DNA of 64,000 bases from Gammaproteobacteria bacterium Milos-ODIII6. GTDB taxonomy: Bacteria; Pseudomonadota; Gammaproteobacteria; Chromatiales; Chromatiaceae. Where the stretch lies: NCBI GenBank assembly GCA_029228645.1, contig JAPTHR010000001.1, forward strand, positions 109,655-173,654, given 5' to 3'. Made by a program: the position numbers and the translations under genes. This document shows positions 29,432-37,609 of the stretch, in pieces; position 1 is the first letter of the stretch, and each line of letters begins with the position of its first letter. Below the pieces are notes generated by a model. It was given only the letters and a program-made list of their open reading frames with translations, was not told where the DNA came from and ran no database searches.

Positions 29432-29687
29432 CTGTGTAAACCCAGCAGGTTGTTCACGCATGGCCGGCGGCTGACGGGCGGCGGCTGCGCGTGTCCGGGT
29501 AGGGGACAGAAACCGGATCGACAGCACGCCGAAAAGAGTCCACAGTGATTCGGCAAAAAGCCTTTTGGTGGCGGCAGGTCAGGCATCCCCACCCGGGAGA
29601 TCGCGCTTTGGCCCCGGCGGCACGGGCAGGTAGAGCGGGACCCTTGAAGCCAACCCGGTCTTGCCGGAATAAGGAGGCCGGGACTGG

Positions 29688-32600
29688 ATGCGTCGTCTAC
29701 TCACGCTATCGCTGCGATACACACGCTCGGTGTTGGCATTGCTCAGCCTGCTCAGCGTGTGGAGCCTGTGGCACCTGCAGGACCTGCAGCTGGAGGTGTC
29801 TGCTCGCGGCATGATGGTGGACAACCCGCAGGCGCAGGAACTCTACGAGCGCTCCCTGCGCATCTTCGGTTCCGAGAATGCCACCATCGTCTACATTGAG
29901 GACCAGGACCTTTTCACGCCCGCCAAGCTGCAGGCGATCCGCGCCGCATTGCGCCGCATCGACACCTCCCCCCATGTGGTGCGCACGGTGAGCCTGTTCA
30001 CACTGCGCCACCTGCGCACGGTGGACGGCTATATCTACACCAACGCCTATCTCAAGGACATCCCGGAGACCGCCGCCGAGCTCGAATCCATCAAGCAGGC
30101 CGCGCTGCGTAACCCGCTGGTCGTCGGCAACCTGCTCTCGGCCGATGCCCGGGCGATGGCGATCAACGTCTACTTCCAGGACGACGCCCACCTGCGGGGA
30201 CGTTACGAAGACAAGCTCCAGGTGATCGACGAGGCGATCGCCCCACTCAACGAGATCATGGACAAGACCTTTCACCTGGGCGTACACACGGTCCGCCAGG
30301 AGATCACCAAACACATCTGGCGGGACCAGGTCGTGATCCTCCCCCTGGCGGTGCTGGTGTTGATCGCGACCCTGGCGCTGGCAGTGCGACGGATGTCGGC
30401 CGCGCTGATACCGCTGATCACGGCCGGGCTCAGCATCGTGTGGACCCTCGGGGCGATGGCTGCGCTGCAGATTCCCCTGAATCTGATGACCGCCATCGTC
30501 CCGGCGCTACTGATCATCATCGGCTCCACCGAGGACATCCACCTGGTCGCGGAATACTTTGCCGGGACCGGGAGAGGCCTTTCACGCGATCGCGCGCTGG
30601 CCCGAATGAGTCGCCAGATGGCGCTTGCCGTTGCGCTCACTTTCCTCACGACCTACCTTGGTTTCCTTTCGGTCAGCGTCAACGACCTCGAATTGTTGCG
30701 CCAGTTCGGACTGGTCTCCTCGTCTGCCCTGCTGTTGAACTTCCTGGCCACGGTGTTGCTGGTGCCGCTGCTACTGCGCACCCTGGATCGACAGGGCAGT
30801 TCATCTGCAAAGGCCTCGCCACAGCTCTTCGCCAACGCCGTCGCGGCGTTACAGGGCGCCTTGCGGCGCTACCGCGGCCTGGCCATCGCCACACTGTTGC
30901 TGATCACCCTTTTCGCCGCCTATGGCGCGTCCCGATTGCAGGTCAACAACAATGTCATGGATTATTTCAACGCGGATTCAGCGCTGGTGGCGCATGCCCG
31001 GCTGTTGAACGAAAAACTCTCCGGCATGAGCACCCTGTCAGTGGTGGTCTCAGGCACCGAAGGAACCTTTCTGCAGATTCCCTACCTGGAGGCGCTGCAG
31101 GACCTTCAGGATTACGCCCTGGAGACGGGTCATTTCGACAAGACATTTTCGTTCGCCGATTTCGTGGGCGTGATTCACGCCGGTATCGACGCCGAGTGGG
31201 ACGAACCCGCCTACCTGCCGGAGAGCAGAGAGATCGTGGCCGAGTACATGTCGCTCATGGACCAGACGGCCTTCCGCCCCTTCGTGTCGCCCGACTTCAG
31301 CACCGCGCGCATCCTGATCCGGCACGACATCGAGTCTTCCCAGGCCCTTAACCGGGCGGTCGATCAGCTTCGCCAGTATGCCGCCACCTGGCTGGACCCC
31401 GGGATCAAGCTGGAGGTTACTGGCGAGAGCTACCTCAACAGCCAGGCGGTGGACCACATGGCCGCCGGTCAGGCGCGATCGCTGGCGCTCGCCTTTTTGG
31501 TCATTTTCGTGGTGGTCTCGCTGCTGTTCATCCACGTCAAGGCGGGACTCATCGCGGTCGCGGTGAACCTGTTCCCGATCGTGGTGTTGTTCGGCGTGAT
31601 GGGCTGGGTCGGGCTGCCGATCGATACCGGTACCGCCATGATCGGCGCCATCACCATCGGGATCTGCGTCGATCACACCATGCACTTCCTGGTGCGTTAT
31701 CAGCGCGTCTGCCAGCAGCAGGAAACCGAGTCGAACGCCTTGAGCATCACCCAGCGCCAGGAGGCCTTACCGATTGTCGCCACCGCTTTGTCGCTTGCCG
31801 CGGGCTTCGCCATCCTGGCGATGTCATCCTTTCCCCCGGTTTCCCACTTCGGGCTGTTGAGCGCCATGGTGATGCTCCTGGCACTGGTGGGCACCTTTGT
31901 GATTACGCCACTGATTCTGCGACGGACCCCACTGGTCAGCGTCTGGCATATCCTGTCGGTGCGCCTGCGCAGTGGCGTCATGGAAAACTGTGTCCTGTTC
32001 AGGGGCTTGCGGCGTTGGCAGGTGCGCAAGCTGATCGCCCTCAGCGATGTGCGCAAATACCGCAAGGACGAGGCCCTTTTCCGTCAGGGCCAGGATACCG
32101 AGGGCATGCTGATTCTGTTGAGCGGGGCGGCCGAGGTCTGGCACACGCGCCCGGATGGTTCCACTTACCAGGTAGGGACACTGTTCCCCGGAATGGGTTA
32201 CGGCGAGTCCTCGCTGGTGACGCGGCAACTCGGCGGGGCCGACGTGGTTGCCACAAAACCGACCAAGGCGCTGCTCCTTGGCTGGCAGGGGGTGGCGAAA
32301 ATCACGGCAACCTTTCCACGCATCGGCTCGCAGTTGTACAAGAACACCGCCGAGATCATTGCCCGCCGCGCAGAGCAGATGGAACCGGAGCGGCTGCGAT
32401 TCCGCGATCAGCTCTCGGGTACCTACAGCGCCGCCTACTTCCAGAACATCCTCAGCTACCTGGTGAAATGCGCCAACCGATATGACCAGGATCTGGCCCT
32501 GATCCGACTGAACGTAGCGAATGACCTGCAGCCGGGGCCGCGGGACCAGAACGAGCCCCTGCACCAACTGGCACCGCAGATTGCAGCAGCCATTGCCGAG

Positions 32601-32822
32601 CATATCCGTGTTGCGGATGTCTTCACCCGTTGGAGTGATAAGCAGTACCTTTGCCTGATGACCAATACGGATCTCGCACAGGCCCAGTCGACTGCAAAAC
32701 GCCTGCAGGCAGGGTTGGACGCCATCCACTGTGATCGCTGTCTGGAATTCGATCTCAAGGTTTTCGAACTGGATCCAGGGGAGACCTCCGAACATTTCCT
32801 GCAAAGGCTGGAAACCGCCTGA
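29688..32822 (+). CDS. RND/MMPL exporter fused to cNMP-binding and degenerate GGDEF domains
   Basis: A 1044-residue protein with three parts. Residues 1-770 are an RND-superfamily permease: an N-terminal helix, two large periplasmic loops (about 31-215 and 420-590), and two helix bundles containing GSTEDIHLVAEY near 278 and CVDHTMHFLVRY near 659, the charged motifs of the MMPL/HpnN branch. Residues about 775-890 form a CRP-like cyclic-nucleotide-binding domain (YRKDEALFRQGQDTEGMLILLSG, then GYGESSL). Residues about 900-1044 follow a GGDEF layout (DQLSGTYSAAYFQNIL) but read RWSDKQY where RWGGDEF is expected, so diguanylate cyclase activity should be lost. AAGGAGG precedes the ATG. The substrate is unknown; lipids or hopanoids are typical of the branch. 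Confidence 0.88.
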   Translation: MRRLLTLSLRYTRSVLALLSLLSVWSLWHLQDLQLEVSARGMMVDNPQAQELYERSLRIFGSENATIVYIEDQDLFTPAKLQAIRAALRRIDTSPHVVRTVSLFTLRHLRTVDGYIYTNAYLKDIPETAAELESIKQAALRNPLVVGNLLSADARAMAINVYFQDDAHLRGRYEDKLQVIDEAIAPLNEIMDKTFHLGVHTVRQEITKHIWRDQVVILPLAVLVLIATLALAVRRMSAALIPLITAGLSIVWTLGAMAALQIPLNLMTAIVPALLIIIGSTEDIHLVAEYFAGTGRGLSRDRALARMSRQMALAVALTFLTTYLGFLSVSVNDLELLRQFGLVSSSALLLNFLATVLLVPLLLRTLDRQGSSSAKASPQLFANAVAALQGALRRYRGLAIATLLLITLFAAYGASRLQVNNNVMDYFNADSALVAHARLLNEKLSGMSTLSVVVSGTEGTFLQIPYLEALQDLQDYALETGHFDKTFSFADFVGVIHAGIDAEWDEPAYLPESREIVAEYMSLMDQTAFRPFVSPDFSTARILIRHDIESSQALNRAVDQLRQYAATWLDPGIKLEVTGESYLNSQAVDHMAAGQARSLALAFLVIFVVVSLLFIHVKAGLIAVAVNLFPIVVLFGVMGWVGLPIDTGTAMIGAITIGICVDHTMHFLVRYQRVCQQQETESNALSITQRQEALPIVATALSLAAGFAILAMSSFPPVSHFGLLSAMVMLLALVGTFVITPLILRRTPLVSVWHILSVRLRSGVMENCVLFRGLRRWQVRKLIALSDVRKYRKDEALFRQGQDTEGMLILLSGAAEVWHTRPDGSTYQVGTLFPGMGYGESSLVTRQLGGADVVATKPTKALLLGWQGVAKITATFPRIGSQLYKNTAEIIARRAEQMEPERLRFRDQLSGTYSAAYFQNILSYLVKCANRYDQDLALIRLNVANDLQPGPRDQNEPLHQLAPQIAAAIAEHIRVADVFTRWSDKQYLCLMTNTDLAQAQSTAKRLQAGLDAIHCDRCLEFDLKVFELDPGETSEHFLQRLETA

Positions 32823-32905
32823 AAGTGCTGCCTCACCGGATCCGGATGTGACCTCGATCTGCCGCCACAGTCCAAGCACTTGACACCCATTACCCCTGGA
32901 GGACC

Positions 32906-33072
32906 CTAGGAGTCTGCGCGGTAGCAACGATCGAAGCGAAAAGGCGATAGGGATTATCAGGTCAGTTTATCGAACGAGACGAATAGTGGGCCTATTTAAC
33001 GAGTTGGATAAGCTGAGATGATGATTCATGGCGCTTTTGCAGCAGATTGATTTCTGCCGCGCAGACTCCTAG
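32906..33072. mobile_element. MITE-like element with 16 bp inverted ends
   Basis: A 167 bp segment bounded by perfect inverted repeats CTAGGAGTCTGCGCGG and CCGCGCAGACTCCTAG. The outermost CTAG on each side is palindromic and may be a 4 bp target duplication, which leaves 12 bp terminal repeats. The interior is more AT-rich than the flanks and has no open frame of useful length. This is the layout of a non-autonomous miniature transposable element. It fills most of the 384-base gap between the RND fusion gene and the LysE-type gene; I see nothing else supported there. Confidence 0.7.
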
Positions 33073-33206
33073 TGGGCGGCCTGGGGATGAGTTTCCGGTT
33101 TTAGCATCGCGAACAGCCGGGCATGGCCCGGGCTTCAGTCGGTGGCGTGTTCGGAATGGTCGAGTAAAATCGGCGATCCCGCCCTGTTCTGCCGCTAAGG
33201 AACTGG

Positions 33207-33842
33207 ATGCTACCCGCGGACTCGCTCGCAAGCTTCCTCCTGGCCTCGACGCTGCTCAGCATCGCCCCGGGTCCGGACAACCTGTTCGTGCTGACCCAGT
33301 CGGCGCTGTACGGCCGGCGCTCGGGACTGCTGATCACCCTTGGCCTGTGCAGCGGCCTGCTGGTGCATACCTCGGCGGTCGCCCTGGGCGTGGCCGCCCT
33401 GATCCAGGCCTCCGACATCGCCTTCAACCTGCTGCGCCTGGCCGGAGCGGGCTACCTGCTCTATCTCGCCTGGCTGGCCTTCGGTGCAGGATCGGCCGGC
33501 TTACGAGGCCCCGGCTCGACCCTGCACTCAGCCATGGCCCTGTACCGGCGCGGCATCGTCATGAACCTGACCAACCCCAAGGTGACCATCTTCTTTCTGG
33601 CCTTTCTGCCGCAGTTCGCCTCGCCCGAAGGTGGATCGATGGCCGTGCAGATCGGCCTGCTCGGGGCGCTGTTCATGCTCACCGCCTTTATCGTATTTTC
33701 CGCAATCGCCCTGCTTGCGGGCAGTTTGCGGCCGTGGCTGAACGATTCGCCCAAGGCCCAACGCGGCCTGAGCCGCCTGGCAGGAATCGTGTTCGTGCTG
33801 CTGGCGATGAAACTCGCCTTCGCAAATCCGCTGCCCGCCTGA
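33207..33842 (+). CDS. LysE/RhtB family amino-acid exporter
   Basis: A 211-residue inner-membrane exporter with six predicted helices. The family signatures are SIAPGPDNLFVLTQSALYGRR near the N-terminus and NLTNPKVTIFFLAFLPQF near residue 119. The exported compound (homoserine, threonine, lysine or another metabolite) cannot be inferred. The gene stands alone between the MITE-like element and a minus-strand terminator, and there is no LysR-type regulator next to it. Confidence 0.9.
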   Translation: MLPADSLASFLLASTLLSIAPGPDNLFVLTQSALYGRRSGLLITLGLCSGLLVHTSAVALGVAALIQASDIAFNLLRLAGAGYLLYLAWLAFGAGSAGLRGPGSTLHSAMALYRRGIVMNLTNPKVTIFFLAFLPQFASPEGGSMAVQIGLLGALFMLTAFIVFSAIALLAGSLRPWLNDSPKAQRGLSRLAGIVFVLLAMKLAFANPLPA

Positions 33843-33851
33843 CGGCGAGGC

Positions 33852-33886
33852 AAAAAAAAGGGCCTGTACGGGGAGGTAACAGGCCC
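33852..33886 (-). terminator. intrinsic terminator downstream of the thioredoxin gene
   Basis: Stem GGGCCTGT/ACAGGCCC followed on the minus strand by eight T residues. It lies about 140 bases past the thioredoxin stop, leaving room for the RNA candidate. Confidence 0.88.
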
Positions 33887-33960
33887 GGAAAGCGCTATAT
33901 CTAGCGCCAGAGGAGGATCCATGAAAAATGATCCAATCGCTGGGCTCAGATAACGGCGCA
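33852..33960 (-). ncRNA. candidate sRNA or trx 3'-UTR RNA with anti-SD motif (copy A)
   Basis: Downstream of the thioredoxin gene on the minus strand the RNA would read ATCCTCCTCTGG, then a 6 bp hairpin GCGCTA/TAGCGC, then an intrinsic terminator with loop TACCTCCCCGT and eight T residues. The same CCTCC block and a C-rich terminator loop recur in the candidate at 63.3 kb (11 of 12 bases shared in the block). CCUCC motifs of this kind pair with ribosome-binding sites in sRNAs such as sX13 of Xanthomonas. No clear promoter is visible, so release from the thioredoxin mRNA is as likely as independent transcription; the 5' end is only approximate. Confidence 0.45.
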
Positions 33961-34027
33961 TGCCTCTGGACCTTGATGAAATCCGGGAAAAGGGTTCCCC
34001 GGCTGGCGGCGGTCAGCGGCGGCCCTG

Positions 34028-34372
34028 TCAGGCCTGCAGGTGCTCGTTGAGCCAGTCATGTATCCAGTGCGATGCCCGCGAGCCACTGAATCGACCGCGT
34101 TCCTCACCGTCCTGGAACAGCATGATGGTGGGAAAGCCACGCAGTCGATAGTGTCCGGCCAGCTTCATGTTGTGGCCTTCGTCGACCTCCACCTTGGCCA
34201 GCCGGACCTCGCCCGCGAGCTCGTTGATCACCTTGGTGATATGCGGCGCAATGGCATGGCAGGGGGCGCACCAGTCGGCCCAGAAATCCACCAGCACGGG
34301 CGTCGCGCGACTGGCCTGAACAACCTTTGCGTCGAAGTCCTCGACATCGACATTGAAAATGAGATCCTGCAT
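34028..34372 (-). CDS. thioredoxin-like protein with WCAPC site
   Basis: A 114-residue single-domain thioredoxin without a signal peptide, so cytoplasmic. The redox site is DWCAPC (Cys35 and Cys38), with Ala in place of the Gly of classical WCGPC thioredoxin; the cis-proline loop GFPTIMLF is near residue 79. It is divergent from hemC across 150 bases, with a perfect -10 box on its own side. It may be the main thioredoxin or a specialised relative; its position away from rho does not decide this. Confidence 0.9.
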   Translation of the reverse strand: MQDLIFNVDVEDFDAKVVQASRATPVLVDFWADWCAPCHAIAPHITKVINELAGEVRLAKVEVDEGHNMKLAGHYRLRGFPTIMLFQDGEERGRFSGSRASHWIHDWLNEHLQA

Positions 34373-34422
34373 TCGATTCTCCCTCGGGCTTCACGACCGG
34401 CAGCGGGTCTTGAAAGCGGCGG

Positions 34423-34428
34423 ATTATA
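34423..34428 (-). promoter_or_regulatory. thioredoxin -10 box
   Basis: TATAAT on the minus strand, 50 bases upstream of the thioredoxin start. No good -35 hexamer lies 16-18 bases upstream, so an activator or another factor may assist. Confidence 0.5.
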
Positions 34429-34523
34429 AGGGATGACCGCTTTGTATTGGCTCGCACGAACCAGTAGCATTGCGCGACCCCAATCACCCGTTTTCGCCCA
34501 TTCCGGGGCCCTCTGACAACGCC

Positions 34524-35453
34524 ATGACCGACACTATCCGAATCGCCACCCGCAAATCCCCGCTGGCCATGTGGCAGGCAGAACACGTGGCCGAAGCCCT
34601 GCACAGCGCGCACCTCGGCATCCAGGTCGATATCCTGGGCATGAGCACCCAGGGCGACAAGATCCTGGACACCCCGCTGGCCAAGATCGGCGGCAAGGGT
34701 CTGTTCGTGAAGGAACTCGAGGCACGCATGCTCGAGGGCGATGCGGATATCGCGGTGCATTCGATGAAGGATGTTCCGGTGGACCTGCCGGAGGGCCTGC
34801 ACCTGCCCGTGATCATGCAGCGCGAGGACCCGCGCGACGCCTTCGTCAGCAATGCGTACGCGAGCCTCGAGGACCTGCCCGAGGGCGCAGTGGTCGGCAC
34901 CTCCAGCCTGCGTCGCCAGTGCCAGCTGGCCGACCGCCGCCCGGACCTGCAGATCAAGTCGCTGCGCGGCAACGTCAACACCCGCCTGCGCAAACTCGAC
35001 GACGGCGAATACGATGCCGTCATCCTGGCAGCGGCCGGCTTGATCCGGCTGGGCTTCGGCGAACGCATCCGCAACGCGGTCGACCCCGCTGCCAGCCTGC
35101 CCGCGATCGGCCAGGGCGCGGTCGGTATCGAGTGCCGTGCGGATGACCCCAGGGTGAATGCCCTGCTGCAACCCCTGCACCACGCCGATAGCGCCGCCAG
35201 GGTGCGCGCGGAGCGGGCCATGAACGCGCGCCTCGAGGGCGGTTGCCAGGTCCCTATCGGCGGACACGCGGTCCTGCAGGATGACGAAATCTGGCTGCGC
35301 GGACTGGTCGGCACCGTGGACGGCAGCGAGATCATCCGCGCCGAGATCCGCGGCCCGCGCGAGGACGCCGAGTCGCTCGGCGTGGCGCTCGCCGAGGAGC
35401 TGCTGGCGCACGGCGCCGCCGACATCCTGAAAGCGCTCTACGCCGGGACATGA
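34524..35453 (+). CDS. hemC: hydroxymethylbilane synthase (porphobilinogen deaminase)
   Basis: Polymerises four porphobilinogens to hydroxymethylbilane in tetrapyrrole synthesis. The 309-residue protein has [49 protein letters not shown] and [11 protein letters not shown], and the dipyrromethane-cofactor cysteine near residue 241 in EGGCQVPIG. The ATG was chosen to match the family N-terminus; the frame is open 18 codons further. It opens the hemC-hemD-hemX-hemY cluster and overlaps hemD as ATGA. Confidence 0.97.
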   Translation: MTDTIRIATRKSPLAMWQAEHVAEALHSAHLGIQVDILGMSTQGDKILDTPLAKIGGKGLFVKELEARMLEGDADIAVHSMKDVPVDLPEGLHLPVIMQREDPRDAFVSNAYASLEDLPEGAVVGTSSLRRQCQLADRRPDLQIKSLRGNVNTRLRKLDDGEYDAVILAAAGLIRLGFGERIRNAVDPAASLPAIGQGAVGIECRADDPRVNALLQPLHHADSAARVRAERAMNARLEGGCQVPIGGHAVLQDDEIWLRGLVGTVDGSEIIRAEIRGPREDAESLGVALAEELLAHGAADILKALYAGT

Positions 35454-36265
35454 GCGCCCCGTACGCAAAGGCGAAGGCGAAGGCGAAAGCCAAGGCGAAA
35501 TCACCCTGCAACCTGGATGGCCTGAACGTGCTGGTGACCCGCCCTGCCGAGCAGGCCGCGGCGTTCGCCGAACAGGTCTCGGCGGCACATGGCCGCCCGG
35601 TCAGCTTCCCGACGCTGGAAATCCTGGGACCGGAAGACAAGCAGGCCGTGCGCGCGCAATTCGACACCCTAGCCGCCGTGGATGTCGTGATCTTCGTCAG
35701 CGCCAACGCGGTGCGCTACGCCTTCCCTATGATGCCGGACAACATCCCGCTCGACCTGCAGGTCGCCGCCGTGGGCGCGGCGACCGCGCGCACCCTGGAC
35801 GAATACGGCCTCGAGCCGACCCTGGTGCCCGAGCGTATGGACAGCGAGGGCCTGCTGGACCTGGCGGCGCTGCAGTCGGTCGAAGACAGGCGCATCCTGA
35901 TCGTGCGCGGCAACGGCGGACGCGAGACCCTGCGCGAGGTGCTCGAATCGCGTGGCGCACGGGTCAGCTATGTCGAGGTCTACCGCCGCCAGCTGCCGCA
36001 GCGCAACCCCGCCAACCTGATCCGCAACTGGGACAGCCTGGTGGATGTGGTGACAGCCACCAGTGTGCAGATCCTCGACAACCTGTTCCAGCTGCTGGGT
36101 GAGCAGGGCAAACCCCTGTTGCACAGGACCCCACTGCTATCGGGCAGCGAACGGATTGCCGCGCAGGCGCGCGCCCTGGGGTGCCGCAAGGTCCTGGTGG
36201 CGCAATCCGCGCTGGACCAGGACATGCTGCGGGCACTGTGCGATTTCGCCGACAGCGGGGCATGA
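35450..36265 (+). CDS. hemD: uroporphyrinogen-III synthase with Ala-Lys repeat N-terminus
   Basis: Closes hydroxymethylbilane with D-ring inversion to uroporphyrinogen III. The 271-residue product shows the weakly conserved HemD features [42 protein letters not shown] and [12 protein letters not shown], and its place after hemC is decisive. Residues 6-17 are six Ala-Lys pairs, ahead of the normal start of the fold, encoded by a six-base repeat (35465-35500). This basic tail is not part of the usual family. If translation began later, no ATG or GTG with a good ribosome site is available, so the tail is probably real. Confidence 0.93.
   Translation: MSAPYAKAKAKAKAKAKSPCNLDGLNVLVTRPAEQAAAFAEQVSAAHGRPVSFPTLEILGPEDKQAVRAQFDTLAAVDVVIFVSANAVRYAFPMMPDNIPLDLQVAAVGAATARTLDEYGLEPTLVPERMDSEGLLDLAALQSVEDRRILIVRGNGGRETLREVLESRGARVSYVEVYRRQLPQRNPANLIRNWDSLVDVVTATSVQILDNLFQLLGEQGKPLLHRTPLLSGSERIAAQARALGCRKVLVAQSALDQDMLRALCDFADSGA
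35465..35500 (+). repeat. six-base tandem repeat encoding Ala-Lys
   Basis: Six in-frame units close to GCGAAG. Changes in copy number would keep the hemD frame and alter only tail length. Confidence 0.9.
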
Positions 36266-36340
36266 TACAGAAGCGAGACGCCGGGCCACCGCCTTTGCTA
36301 GTCTTGCCAGCGAAAAGCGCACAACCGCCAGAAACAACAA

Positions 36341-37609
36341 ATGAGCGACGATACAGAAAAGCCCGGTGTAGTCATCGACGTCACGCCGGAACCGGAGCAG
36401 CCGCCCCCCTCGGACGAACCGGCCCCGGAGCCGCAGGAGACGCAGGAGCCGCCCAGGCAGAAAAGCAGGGACAGCGGCAGCCGCCTGGCATTGATCATTG
36501 CCGCACTCGCACTGCTGCTGGTCGTTGCCGCGCTGGTGTTCGCCTACCGCTACACCCGCCAGGCCAGCGAGGACCTGGCCGCGGTCAATGCCAGCCTGAG
36601 CAACAGCCTGGCGCAGCAGGCATCCCTGCGGGAGCAACTGGGCAAGTCGGAACGTGCGGTCAGCGATCAGGCGCAACGCCTGCAGACGCAGCAACAGAAG
36701 CTGGAAGCGCAGCAAAAGTCGGTCGATGCGGCGCGTGAGTCCTTTACCCGCCAGGAACAGTTGCTGGAGCAGGAGCGCGAACGCATGCAGGCGCGCGAGG
36801 CCGAACTGCGCGCCAGCGTGGCGGACGTGCACAAGCGCGTTGGCGCCTCCGGCACCCAGTGGATGGTTTCGGAGGCCGAGTACCTGGCCCGCCTGGCCAA
36901 CAACCGCATCAGCCTGGCGCGCGATGTGGGCACCGCGCGCGCGGCGCTGCTGCTGGCCGACCAGCGACTGCGCGATACCGGCGATCCCGGCTGGGACAGC
37001 GTGCGTCGCCAGATCGCGCGCGACCTCACGCTCCTGGACAGGATCGACATGCCGGATACGGTTGGCATCTCCGCGCGCCTGTCCAGCCTGGCCGAACAGG
37101 TGCCGCAGCTGACGCTCGCGCGCGCGACCCTTGGGGGAGCCAGCCGCAGCGAGAGCGAACCGAAGGTCGAGGGTGACCGCAGCCAGCGCAGCTGGGATAC
37201 CCTGTTGAATGACCTCTGGGATGGGTTCAAGCAGACCGTGCGCATCCGGCGCAACGATCAGCCGGTGCAGGCCATGCTGCCCCCGGAGCAGCAGTACTTC
37301 CTGTACGAGAACCTGCGCCTGTACTTCGAGACCGCGAGACTCGCGCTCGCGCGTGGCGACAACAAGCTGTTCCGCGAGAGTCTCGCCACGATCGACGCCT
37401 GGCTGGATGCCCATTTCGATCCGACCGAGAAACTGACCCGGGTAATGCGCGACAGCGTCAGGGATCTCGCCAAGCTGGATATTTTCCCGCCCCTGCCAGA
37501 CGTCAGCGCCTCGCTCAAGGCGCTCCAGATACGCCAGCAGCTGAACGCTGATCTTGCGCGTCCGCTCGCGGAGCCAGCGGAGCCCAGCTCGGAGCCAACG
37601 GATGAGTAA
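36341..37609 (+). CDS. hemX: HemX membrane protein
   Basis: A 422-residue inner-membrane protein of the gammaproteobacterial HemX type, often mislabelled as a methyltransferase although no SAM-binding motif is present. Residues 1-45 are cytoplasmic and rich in Pro and Glu; one membrane helix follows (about 47-69), then a coiled coil (about 75-165, many Gln and Glu) and a helical periplasmic domain. It sits between hemD and hemY, and overlaps hemY by eight bases. It probably acts as a scaffold for late haem enzymes or HemY; the role is not established. Confidence 0.9.
   Translation: MSDDTEKPGVVIDVTPEPEQPPPSDEPAPEPQETQEPPRQKSRDSGSRLALIIAALALLLVVAALVFAYRYTRQASEDLAAVNASLSNSLAQQASLREQLGKSERAVSDQAQRLQTQQQKLEAQQKSVDAARESFTRQEQLLEQERERMQAREAELRASVADVHKRVGASGTQWMVSEAEYLARLANNRISLARDVGTARAALLLADQRLRDTGDPGWDSVRRQIARDLTLLDRIDMPDTVGISARLSSLAEQVPQLTLARATLGGASRSESEPKVEGDRSQRSWDTLLNDLWDGFKQTVRIRRNDQPVQAMLPPEQQYFLYENLRLYFETARLALARGDNKLFRESLATIDAWLDAHFDPTEKLTRVMRDSVRDLAKLDIFPPLPDVSASLKALQIRQQLNADLARPLAEPAEPSSEPTDE

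Noticed and set aside
33921..33950. Plus-strand nine-codon open frame after AGGAGG
   Set aside because: The same AGGAGGAT occurs at 63281 without a conserved peptide, and the adjacent hairpins have T-runs only on the minus strand, so the motif is better read as the complement of CCUCC in an RNA.
36341..37609. HemX as uroporphyrinogen methyltransferase
   Set aside because: No SAM-binding or methyltransferase motif is present; only a membrane helix and a coiled coil.
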